The translations under genes were made by a program, and so were the position numbers. A stretch of DNA of 26,004 nucleotides from contig CAMPET010000026.1 in the NCBI GenBank assembly GCA_946803715.1, positions 288,724 through 314,727 on the forward strand, given 5' to 3'. The DNA is from Beroe ovata (lineage: Eukaryota; Ctenophora; Nuda; Beroida; Beroidae). Positions 1-10,300 of this stretch are shown one piece after another. Under the pieces are notes generated by a model that did no database searches, was not told where the DNA came from, and was given only the letters and a program-made list of their open reading frames with translations. Each line of letters starts with the position of its first letter. Positions within the stretch are counted from its first letter, which is position 1.

Positions 1-7
1 GAAGGGG

Positions 8-30
8 GTGTGTGTGTGTGTGTGTGTGTG

Positions 31-75
<45 letters not shown>
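8..75. repeat. Microsatellites (GT)n and (AAGT)n
   Basis: About 13 GT units (8-33) run straight into about ten AAGT units (34-75). They lie in the intron just upstream of the first visible exon of the unrecognised gene at the left edge. On the transcript strand the tract is purine/U-rich, not pyrimidine-rich, so it does not form the polypyrimidine tract of the acceptor at 155-156. Confidence 0.95.
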
Positions 76-156
76 TGAGTATGTGTGGGTTATCTGTACT
101 GTGTGTTTGTATAAGATGGTAACACCCTGGTACCACCCTGGTAACTCCTCCCACAG

Positions 157-1775
157 AAAGACACCACAGTTCTCCTGTACAACGACAACCCGATGGCGGA
201 GATGCAGCTCACTATCCGAGCTGTGGACCAGGTGTACAACATCGGTGTTCTGAGGAATGCGTACGAGAACAAAGCTATCGGGATCAGATTGTACAGCAAC
301 GCACTCGACCTCATCAGGTGTCTCATCACTTCCCTCTGAATTATTGCTCATTGCACCCAACTCTCACTTGCTAACTATTCTCATTGCTCAGTACCCAATT
401 TCTCACTTGCGAACTATGCTCAAATCAATAACCATTCCATATTTTTGTCACGGTCATTCATGGATGCATAATATTCTACTACTGACTATGGCATATTCCT
501 TTTATTCAATGCCTCAGTATTCACCTAATTTTAAACAATGTATAACTAACCGATAATGAAATAAGACAATCTTTAGTCTGTATATAAACTAATCTATTAA
601 AATAAGACAGCTATCTGTCTATGATCTTGAATTTTCTTCAACTCCAATGTATCCGCCTTTACACTGCTATCATACCCTCTGACTCCAATGCGCGGCGCTC
701 CTGATATGGTGCTGATCGGATCCTCCACCCTCCCCTTCCCCAGGAGAAATATCTCCCTCAAAGGAGCCCGATTCAAGATGCTGGCTGAGCGACTGGTACA
801 AGTTCAGAACATGGCTGCTATGGAGAAACTGCTACAGCTAAACGAAGGTTTGAAATAAAGTTCTTATCTTCCATACAGTGCTGATGTGTTGCACTAGTTT
901 TCTCAGTGTTGATGTGTAACTGTACTCTCTGTGTTTCACACAGGTGGTGAGATAGAGCGGGATGTTGTGGAGGGCATCCTGGATAGATTGCCGATACTCC
1001 TGTGTAAACACACTGAGCGACACCTGGAAAAAGTTAGAAAACTCATCCGTCTCAACACTTACATACTGGCAGAGCAGGTATAGAGGGGGAGTGAAAATCT
1101 CCCACTGGTTGCATCACTCATCACACGAAAAATCTGACTATTCTAACTCATCATTCCCAGGTACGTGTGTTCCAATCGATCAGGGACTGTGACCTCGCCA
1201 TGAGACTGCGATTCCCATTCCCTATTCTCGGGGAGGATAAGAACAAGATATTCTTCGAGCCGCCCGCCCTCAAGTCAAAGTCTCAAGTAGATCGTAGCGG
1301 GGGCAGACAACCGGTCCGGTATGGGGTGAAGGTATCCTACCCTGCGCCTATGGGTCCCGTTTTGACAACCACAAGTGCACTCAAGAAAGCGTCCAGAGGA
1401 CGGAAATCTCTGTGGAGAAATCCTACTCTAATTCAAGATAACTTTCCCAGCACTGAGGTATTATGACGTCTTATGATAGGATCAGCACTTTTGACGGGAA
1501 ATCATTCGAGACAATCGCAGAAATATCACACCTCTCTCTTTCAGCCGATTCCGTACACTCTGCTGCTCGACTGCGATGCTCTCCGCCTCCATAACGACGT
1601 GAATTTGCCCATGGCGAAGATCAACCCTTACATGCCGATACCTCCGATCAAGGAAGCATCGATCGAGAAGCATGATCCGACAAGTTTCACGCTGCCCGTC
1701 GTGAATTGTTACTCGACAGCAGACAGTGGTTACGACGGATCGAATGTTGTGCTTGACCCGGCCAAATACATGTAG
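157..1775 (+). CDS. Unrecognised protein, C-terminal part (last five exons)
   Basis: Five exons join in one frame across GT-AG introns: 157-317, 744-847, 944-1077, 1161-1457 and 1545-1775, ending at TAG 1773-1775. Together they encode 308 residues; the start lies left of the window. The first three exons look helical, with leucine/charged patterns such as RFKMLAERLVQVQNMAAMEK and RLPILLCKHTERHLEKVRKL. The fourth holds RLRFPFPILGEDKNKIFFEP and then a basic, Ser/Lys-rich, probably disordered stretch. The last ends in a proline-rich segment (MAKINPYMPIPPIKE) and DPAKYM. I recognise no domain and give no function. Exon joins are supported by exact phase agreement (2, 1, 0, 0), so it is very likely a real gene. 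The next gene on the same strand starts 1.4 kb downstream. Confidence 0.75.
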
Positions 1776-3174
1776 ATCGTACCAAGACTCGGATATCGAT
1801 GAAGATGGATTCAAACAATCATCTCAGTTCTTCTGACTGGTTCAGATAGACTTGAAAATGAAATGACAAGAGTGATTTATTTACGGAAAACATTGCAATG
1901 TTTTCCAATGCATTGGCGATGAGAATTGAGAAATGTTACATTTATGTTTAAACTTGATGTTTACTTTTAGACGCAAGATTTTATCAGTTTCCACCCTTGT
2001 GAACAGCAAAAGGTATGAACAGGAGGAAGCATATTTTGAATGCCAATGTATCACTATCAGCTACCGCTACCAATAATTTCATGTTTAGTTATACTTATAC
2101 CGAGTTTTCTATTTGAAATGGTCATTTACCATTACTGGGAGAAGTCAGGTTTGTGCAATTCAATTTTAAGCAGAATTTTTCCCAACCAGTACCACGTACG
2201 CTAGCTTGTACACCCGTTTGATCCGCGCGCGCTCGCATAATTGTGAATTCTTGCGCAGGTTATATTTTCAGGACTACATGAGCTCAAGTTCATAGCTTTT
2301 GCGCGGCGCGGAATCCTTTTTTCCATTGTCGGCTAGATTGAATATATGCAATATTGCCTGTAGAAAACAATTTTAAAACGCGTATAAGCATTGCAGGCTT
2401 ATTCCCTGACTCCCAACACTCGCTAAGGGGAAAGGGATTTCATCACTAGCAGGTGCACTAAGCAGTAAGCAGATCAATAAAAATTGCGCGGCGCCAGAGT
2501 TGCTGAGTTGAGTTGCAGGTTGGCGCACTAGTTTGCCTCGGTCTGGCAGATTTTATTTGACCTCTGTTTTCTGCGCGCGCTGCAACTTCGATCAATGATA
2601 TTTTTGACGCAAGCCATTTTAATTTTCGCGGTTTGCATCATGATCATGATCAGTGGCATAGCGCCATAGCGCCATAGCAGCATCAAGGCGCTAAATTAAC
2701 TTAAATTCTGCACTGTCGTGTCATTATGTCAATTGGCTTGTCTATGATAGGCGCAGGCCCGAGTTCTGCGGGCGAGAAACAATGAACAGATAACATCGGT
2801 CAAGAAACAATTCGATATTTGCGTATCTCATAATGAATGCTATACTCAATAGTTGAAAACTTTCAAAATGTTAGTATGTAATGTGATTAGGCTATCAACT
2901 TCTGTGACAGAGTGGTCTGTACGGAACCCAACGGTTTCGATTCCTTGTTTATTTGTTTGTTGGTTTGTTTAAGTTGTAGTATGTAAGTATTATTGTATGT
3001 AAGTTGTAGTATGTAAGTATTATTGCGAATTTCTTCTTGAAGAGTTCTTCTACTGTTGGTTTGTATTACTGGTGTGTGTAAACCAATCAATCTGATTTCA
3101 ACTTTTTGTTTCCTTAATGAATGTTTATGTAATCACTAACTATCAATGCTACTGGATATCAGGGCATTGCAAAG
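1776..3174. other. Intergenic region between the unrecognised gene and CDIN1
   Basis: No coding region could be supported here. It is mostly AT-rich but holds isolated CpG-dense words: alternating GCGCGCGC near 2225 and 2573, and GCGCGGCGC at 2301 and 2486 (also at 690 in the preceding gene's intron). A canonical AATAAA lies near 2476-2482; it could serve the upstream gene only with a 700-base 3' UTR, so I do not claim it. The end nearest CDIN1 carries a T/G-rich tandem repeat. Promoter elements for CDIN1 presumably lie here, but none could be singled out. Confidence 0.6.
2971..3025. repeat. 30-bp tandem repeat, 1.8 copies
   Basis: A 30-base unit beginning AAGTTGTAGTATGTAAGTAT is followed at once by a second, 25-base partial copy starting at 3001. 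The repeat sits about 150 bp upstream of the CDIN1 start codon. It gives a short open frame on the minus strand that I regard as non-coding. Confidence 0.9.
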
Positions 3175-3981
3175 ATGAGGATGAATTTATATCAGGATAT
3201 TGTAAAGTTCATTGATTTGAAGGCTGACAAAACTGATGAAATGCTTAAAGAAGCATCAGAAAAATACCAATGTCACTACAATACAATTCTTGCAATCTAC
3301 TTTCAACTTGTTCAGAAAAAACTGAAGAGGTTATCCTATCTTCAAAGTGATGCCAATGTTAAGGCTGATCAACTAAAATATTTTGAGACTATGAATGATG
3401 GGGATGTAAAGTTCATCTATGAGATGGGCTCGAGATATGATCTACCACCCGTATTGTTGTCAAAGAATCTTATAGAGCTACTTGGACTCAACAAAAACAT
3501 GACCTCAACCCAACTGTTGCGTGAAATTGGTACCATTGAAGATGAATCATTGAGAAACCAGATATCATACTGCCTTCAAAATGATGATCAGTTTGGTCCT
3601 AATATTGACTTGATCAAGAGATCTATTGGTGATGAGTATGAACATGTTCTTAAAGATAAATTGACATTCATGAACATCCCATTTAAAGATGAAAATGTCC
3701 TAAGGACCCAAGGCTATGATAAAACCCCTGATCTACTTCTTACTGTTCCAATTGCAGTTGATGGCCATGTTATAAATTGGATTGAAAGCAAGGCTTCATT
3801 TGGAGATGATTGTACTCATAAGCAATATTTGAGAGAGCAGTACTGGAGCTACTGGAATCGGTTTGGATCCGGTCTTGTGATATATTGGTTTGGTTTCATT
3901 GATGAGCTTGCTGACCAAACTATTGAAAAAGGGATAATAATCATGGACTCCATGCCAAGCAAAATTACTGCTATCACATGA
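3175..3981 (+). CDS. CDIN1: CDAN1-interacting nuclease 1 (C15orf41 family), single exon
   Basis: 268 residues, one uninterrupted frame from ATG 3175 to TGA. The C-terminal half carries the family's nuclease core: YDKTPD (residues 181-186), then HVINWIESKASFGDD (198-212) and YWSYWNRFGSGLVIYWFGF (223-241). This fits a PD-(D/E)XK fold with D186, E204 and K206 as the likely metal/catalytic residues and a glutamate near 154-156 as the helix-1 acid. The N-terminal 130 residues look helical, matching the helix-turn-helix-like N-terminus of the family. Human CDIN1 is about 281 residues, so this copy is full length and intact. In humans the protein binds codanin-1 and is linked to congenital dyserythropoietic anaemia type I; its substrate is unsettled. 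An AG at 3161-3162, just before the ATG, could be a splice acceptor for a 5' UTR exon. Absence of introns is odd beside its intron-rich neighbours and could mean a retrocopy, but the frame is clean. Confidence 0.93.
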   Translation: MRMNLYQDIVKFIDLKADKTDEMLKEASEKYQCHYNTILAIYFQLVQKKLKRLSYLQSDANVKADQLKYFETMNDGDVKFIYEMGSRYDLPPVLLSKNLIELLGLNKNMTSTQLLREIGTIEDESLRNQISYCLQNDDQFGPNIDLIKRSIGDEYEHVLKDKLTFMNIPFKDENVLRTQGYDKTPDLLLTVPIAVDGHVINWIESKASFGDDCTHKQYLREQYWSYWNRFGSGLVIYWFGFIDELADQTIEKGIIIMDSMPSKITAIT

Positions 3982-4278
3982 GTAATTGCCATGGCCTTAT
4001 GACGATCAAAATACCCTAAGTTTAATGTGCAGGCATGCTAGGTTTAATGGACGAACTAAGTTCAATTAATGCTGTATCTTGTTAGGACTTCTTCTGTACA
4101 TATGTTGTATATTTTTACATTGTGCTTTCTACTTAGAAAATCCTGAACCCTAATTATCAATGTCATCTAGATTCTAGTGATTTCAATCTATTGATTAGTA
4201 TATTATGTTCTGACATGATGCAGTTGAATAACACCCTTTTTCCATAGAAATGTGATTCATCATTCTCACCAAGGTGCC
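3982..4278. other. Short CDIN1-TRRAP intergenic region with acceptor-like site
   Basis: Only 297 bases separate the CDIN1 stop from the first in-frame ATG of TRRAP. The region is AT-rich and shows no CpG-rich promoter and no canonical AATAAA. Near its end, a pyrimidine run followed by AG (CACCCTTTTTCCATAG, ending at 4247) resembles a 3' splice site. The TRRAP ATG follows 32 bases later. Either TRRAP has an upstream 5' UTR exon spliced to this acceptor, or a spliced leader is trans-spliced here. The sequence alone does not decide. Confidence 0.4.
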
Positions 4279-7200
4279 ATGAGTGGCACGCCATCCAGCC
4301 AGCCAAGTTCTGGTGATAGTGACCAGTCATCTCAGCAGTCAAACACTGCCCAGATCATCTCTGCTACTCCTAGTGGTCAATCTGGACAGCATCCTGTTGA
4401 TAGTGACTCTTCATTTTACAAGAATTTCAAAGAATATGTCCGGGTTATAACGGATAAGGAAAGAGGTTTGGAGAATCCATTCATTGTTCAAGTTTGTTAT
4501 CAAGGCTGCATTCTTCTACAAATATGACGAAATTTTCAGATGAAGTGAACAAATCAAAGGCAGCACAGGAGCTGAGTGAACACCTTGAGTTCATTGTTCA
4601 GAACTCTCACTACAAGGACTTTCTAGCCTACCTTCTTGATGAATTCCTCCAGTTTATTGAGGTCGGCATGCGATGCAATGGCAAATCAAATGATCATGTT
4701 CTATTTCGTTATTCATATATCCAATCAGAGTATCCACCCCCTTCAACAAGCCATTTTTTTCAGGATGGCGAACCAATATACCAAGAGACGTCAAAGGCGC
4801 AGATCAGGAAACTTGTCCTAGAAATAATCCACCGACTTCCACGGAATGCAGATCTAGAACCGCATGCTAGGAAGATACAGAGCACCATGTTTCGACTTGT
4901 GGAAGTTAGTGCTTGCTCATGTCTGTTGCAAATACTGATGGTGTTCACTGAACACACGAATTCTTACTGTTACCATCTCAGAAAGAGAATGAAGATTGTG
5001 CTCAAGTTTGTCTGAGAACTATACACGAAATACACAAGGTATTCAAGCCTGCCAACCAACAAGAAACCCAGGATGTCTCCAGTGAGGTAAGAGGAGAAAG
5101 GTAGTAGCTTGCCTAACCTCTACCCAAGCAGCTTTACTGGGAACTCCAGCTCTACATATCTATCCTTCAGATACGAACGTTTCTACAGTTTGTGAACTTG
5201 TCCTTTAGCAATCTACCTGTTACTATGACAACTGTGCTGGTTAACGAGAGTGGTCCCTCACAAGGGTCGGGTCAGAGGGAGCCCAGGACAATCCCAAAGG
5301 TAGATCAAGTTCAGTGGAACTTTCTTTTCTAGGAATTCTATCTGGAAATCAATTTAGAATTTCCGGGTTCTGAAAAGTTAAGTTGCGAAACTCCCTCAGG
5401 CAACCCAGTCACTGAAAGTACTTGCTGATCTCCCACTACAAGTTGTATTCTTCTATCAAGCATTTCAAAGCAAGATAGAGGAGGATGTGTCCAAGTTGAT
5501 CAAGACCATGATAAACAGCACCCTGACCCTCCATCCAGAACCGGCCATCAAGTGCGTTTTAATGCTGTGATTTTTCCTCGTGAAATTCATATTCTGTATA
5601 ACCTTCTTTTTAATATCAGACATCCGAATTTCATTCGGAAACGACTCCTATCAGAAGCTGAGTTATGAACGTCTACTTTTGTTGCGTTCTTTGGGAGACC
5701 CTGTACATTTTTAATGAAAACTCCTACTGTTTACTCTTGATCTAGAACTACATATTTCGTAACAACCCCCTTCACTCCAGGAACCACGAGAACTTTGTGC
5801 AGGAATCATTTGTCGATTTCATCACGGTGCAGATCAAGACAATCAGTTTCCTGGCGTTCATGCTGAAACACCGGCCATACCATGAGATTATCGAACAGGA
5901 CAGTGTGAACTTCATCAAGGGGCTCATAGCGTGTTTCAGATGGTGCCCTGCTGAGGCTCCACATCTGAGACGGGAGGTAAGACCACACATGATATCAATT
6001 CATGACGTGTTACTAACTTTACATAAGTTATTTGTAGTTGAAAATACCGTCTGCTCATTGAAAGCAACGGCCAGCGTGCTTAGTATAGAGGTGGTTCCAT
6101 CTAATATGTACCACTGTATTTATGATCTTCATAGATTCACCAAGACTCGTCGTTCTTCCTCAGATTTCTAACTCCTATTTCACGCAGGTGATAGTTGCGT
6201 GTCGTCACCTGGTGTCAGCCAATCAGCCAGAGACACTCAGCTTCAGATACAAGATGGTGGGATTCATGGACGAGCTTCTAGACGAAAATGTCCTTATCGG
6301 TACAAGTCTCCACACCGTTCATATCTTCTCACTTCACATTGATCACGTGACTGTCCCAGCTATGTACTGCAAGACTGGTATCTGATTATATCTCCTGCTG
6401 TCATTGTTCAGTAGATGATAGACTTTAATGATCATAGGTACTGGCTGGACAAATAAAGAAGGTTCAAGAACACTGGCGTACAGTACTTTAGCTGATCTTA
6501 TACACCAAGTATGTCTAATAAGTCACCCATAAATTTTCCAGCAAAACTCCCAAAATAATGTGCAATTATCTGAGATAGATATTATTGGGGGGGGGGGCAG
6601 TTGCTACAGCATTTTGAGCGCAATCACCCCACTCTAATCACTTAACCCTAACCCTGACCCCTATACTATCCGACAGGTTCGTGACAAGCTGTCACTGAAG
6701 CAGCTAGCTGGGATCGTCTACCTGTTCTCTAAGAATGTACATGACCCAGACTTAACCACGTCCATGCAGAACATGGCGTGTAAGATCCTGATTAACATCG
6801 TGGACTTCATCAACAAGAAGAGTGAGAAGGAGATAGCGTACTCGGGGAGAGAGCTAATGATGCGCATGTTGGAGGTGCGTATAAACGAATGGGAGAAAAA
6901 CGGGGGAGTTGAGGGGGAGGGAAGGTGATCTGAGGGGGACGTCCTGAGCTGAGGGGAGGAAGGGAGAGAACTTCCTGAGATGAGGGGAGAGGACGGGAGG
7001 GGAGGGAAGGGGGACGTCCTGGGGGGGGGGAAACGTGTAGAGGGAAAGAGATGGGAGAGGGAGGGAAAGGGGCATGGGGGAAGAAGAGATTAGCCTTCGA
7101 ACATAGTTTGGATACTCATTATATATTTGTACAACACGAGCAGTGAATTTCTGCTGAGCTACGAAAATTGTGTCCGAAATGCCCTCACTGTTGGAACATC

Positions 7201-7375
7201 AATTACTGACACCTAACCCATCCTTGTTCACTTCCCGTGTTACCCATGTTATTCCACTCTTCAGGTTTTTGTACAGAAGTTCCAAACAATAGCAAAGCAC
7301 GTGTTACCACAACTGTTTGCAAGATGTGCTAAACAAGTGGGAACTGAGATCCCAACCTCACTCCCTCCCGAGGCT
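4279..7375 (+). CDS. TRRAP: TRRAP exons 1-11 (N-terminal HEAT solenoid)
   Basis: Exons: 4279-4465, 4540-4661, 4764-4904, 4982-5086, 5171-5299, 5400-5551, 5781-5976, 6188-6299, 6438-6508, 6677-6874, 7265-7375. Recognisable pieces include AQIRKLVLEIIHRLPRNADL (exon 3), KENEDCAQVCLRTIHEIHKV (exon 4), SFVDFITVQIKTISFLAFML (exon 7), GTGWTNKEGSRTLAYSTLAD (exons 8-9) and MQNMACKILINIVDFINKKS (exon 10). These match the helical-repeat N-terminus of TRRAP. Exon 5 is shorter than the human counterpart between the FVNLSFSNLP and SLKVLADLP blocks. Exon 11 ends just where human TRRAP has a long proline-rich insert; this insert is absent here. Intron 1 is only 74 bp. Exon 1 begins with MSGTPSSQPSSG, low-complexity and probably disordered. 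Confidence 0.93.
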
Positions 7376-10300
7376 GTGAGTTGTCATCTGTGTGTGTTGT
7401 CATGTGTTGTCATCAGTTTGTGTTGACATGTTGTCATCTTTTTGTGTTGACATGTGTTTTGTTGTCATGTGTTGTGTTGTCATGTGTTGTCATGTGTTGT
7501 CATCTGTTTGTGTTGACGTGTTGTCATGTGTTTTGTTGTCATCTGTGTGTGTTATCATTTGTTGTCATGTGTTGTCATCTTTTTGTGTTGACGTGTTGTC
7601 ATGTGTTTTGTTGTCATGTGTTGTCATGGTTGTGTTGTCATATGTTTGTGTTGACGTGTTGTCATCTGTTAGTGTTGACGTGTTGTCATGTGTTGTATTG
7701 ACATGTGTTGCAAAACTGAGCTTATCCCAGGAAGCACTAAACGAGGCTGCTATGTCCTCCGCTGCTGGGAAGAAGGGACAAAACAGTGTGGCAATGGCAG
7801 CACAAGACTGTAGAATACTCGTCAAAACCCTTGGTAAGGAGAGAATTGCCTCATCAAAATTCTACCTATCGCCGTGCAAAGACTGCTTGACTCGATCACT
7901 GTTCATAATATGGAATACTTACCGTTTTCTCTTGACACCATCCTTTCTTGACACCCTCTCTCTTTTTTACAGTGTGTGGTGTCAAGACCATCACCTGGAC
8001 AGTAAGCTGCTATAAACACCCGCCAACACAGAATCAGCAGAAGTTTAAGCCGGGGGAAACCTATCTCTTCATCAGGCTACTTAAGTTTGGGCTACAGTGC
8101 CTGAACATTCATAGGATACAGGTAGGGCCCGATGGGTTTACGAGCTCAATAATGATTATTTCCTGACACCACTTATCCTTGACACCATTTTCACTCTCAG
8201 GTTGGACCACCACCCAACAGAATACCGTACATCCGGGCAGCTACGAACAATCAAGTGAGATCCAAGGAGGAGAAGGATGTTGTGGACCACTTTGCCAGTG
8301 TCTTCATCTGGAGCAGGTGAAAATTGTGTACTTTCCTCGATTTGTATACTTTTGATTTGTATACTTTCTTCGAATTGTGTACTTCACAAACTATGTCACG
8401 CACATGTCTCATGTTAGAATGTTAGACTGTCACGTTCTGACAGCTGTACACTGTCACACAGGGGAACGTTCAAGGAGGTCTTTGAAACACAGATGGACTA
8501 CCTGATAAGCAGTATACAGGAGAATCACTCCCTCACCATCATCCCTCACTATTTCCTCGGTGAGGAGATTCCGATATTTTAATTACGTTGTGACTATGTG
8601 CAGAACTGAATCCATCGCTTTCTCTCACTTAAGAAGACTTGCAATATATAAAGTATTTTCTTGTGTTTCAGTTGCTCCCGAGAACATCGCACACAACTTC
8701 TCGTCCTCCATATTCGCGTACCAGCTGGCCCGATACCTCGTTAACAAGTTGGAAGATCTGGGTCTAGGGGAGGATGAGGCCCAGGATAGACCCACTCTCT
8801 ACTCCCGACTGTTTAAACTACTCTTCGGATCCGTACAGAATCAAGGTGAGGAAAACACTTGATATTCATGTGATTCCGACAGCTTATTCATTTTGTTTTC
8901 CATCAAAGCATCAATGACCAGTACTAACTGATAACCGTTACTTACTGATAACCGTTACTTACTGATAACCGTCACTTTAACACAGGAGACCGTGATGATG
9001 TTGATACGGAGGGTATCCTGAAACCACATCTCCAGAGAATAGTCAATCAGAGCATGGAGCTTGCCCAGACAGCCAAGGATCCGGCCCAGTACTTCACTCT
9101 TCTCAAACATCTGTTCAGAGCCATAGGTCACTATTGACACCAGTTCTCATTACGGGGAAACCTATTCCTGACACCACTTTCCATTGACACTGATTTTCAG
9201 TTGTCATTGACACCACCTTCCATTGACACTACTTGTCGATTTTCATTGACACCACTTTTGATTGAAACCACGTACCTAACTCCACACGCATTCACAGGCA
9301 GTACAAGCAGCAAGTACGATGAAATGTACAACGAATTCCTGCCCCTGCTCCCCAATCTATTGCAAAGTCTGAACAGGCACCAGAGCGGCCTGCACAAGCA
9401 ACATATGAAGGATATCTTCATAGAGCTTTGTCTAACGGTAAAATATCATAGTTCATGATTATTGATAATGTCTCCTCTTTACGCGAGGAATAGATATGAA
9501 TTCATGCGTTTGCAATGAAGTGTTCTCAGAGAGACGCCCTAATTATCCATGAAAAAGCATTTAATCAAATCGTGATATCTTGTTTCATATCCAGGTTCCA
9601 GTTAGGTTGAGTAATCTACTGCCCTATCTCCCCGCACTAATGGACCCCCTTGTATCAGCTCTGAATGGTAATTCCACATGATCTGTCATAGAACACGTGT
9701 AACACATAAACCCTTCACTCCCCAGTCCCCACCGTTCCCATCTTCTGACCCGGCAACATGCAGGTTCTGACCAGTTGGTAGCTCAAGGGCTCCGAACACT
9801 AGAATTGTGTATCAACAACTTGCAGCCAAACTTCTTCTACGATAAGATTGAGGTACACATGGGTTCTCAGTTACCCCCCTCAATTGATACTCCCAAAACA
9901 CACACACACACACACACACNCTGAATTGATACAATCACTGTGGCAAACCCTACAAAACCCCAGTGAAAATGATAACAACGCCAAAACTGCGTTCCGTGTG
10001 CTAGGTATGGTTTTTCAATCTTACCTTGACTCCTTAACCCCATGCTCGACACTTCTTCTTTTAATAAACGAGTGGCATCAGAATTGGAGTGTCTAAGAGA
10101 AAACTCGGTACGAAATGATCGCACTCTCTTGACACCCTATCCACTATGAACCATCCCTTCCCTCTTGACACCATTCGCTCTTGACACCATTCCCCTCTTG
10201 ACACCATTCGCCCGTGACACAAGGTAAATGTGGGGCACGGAACAGGAAGACTCTCCAGGACCCACCAAAGTTGGACTTTGTGAACCCCGACTCTACCCCT

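Noticed and set aside
4252-4278. Upstream start for TRRAP at 4252
   Set aside because: That codon is GTG. The first in-frame ATG after the acceptor-like site is 4279 and has a favourable context.
7381-8015. Two overlapping + strand open frames rich in Cys, Val, His and Leu
   Set aside because: They are translations of the TGTTGTCAT minisatellite in intron 11 running into exon 12 in the wrong frame or past its donor. Composition follows the repeat unit.
8927-8977. CRISPR-like array
   Set aside because: The short tandem units have no spacers; here and elsewhere in the window they are minisatellites in introns.
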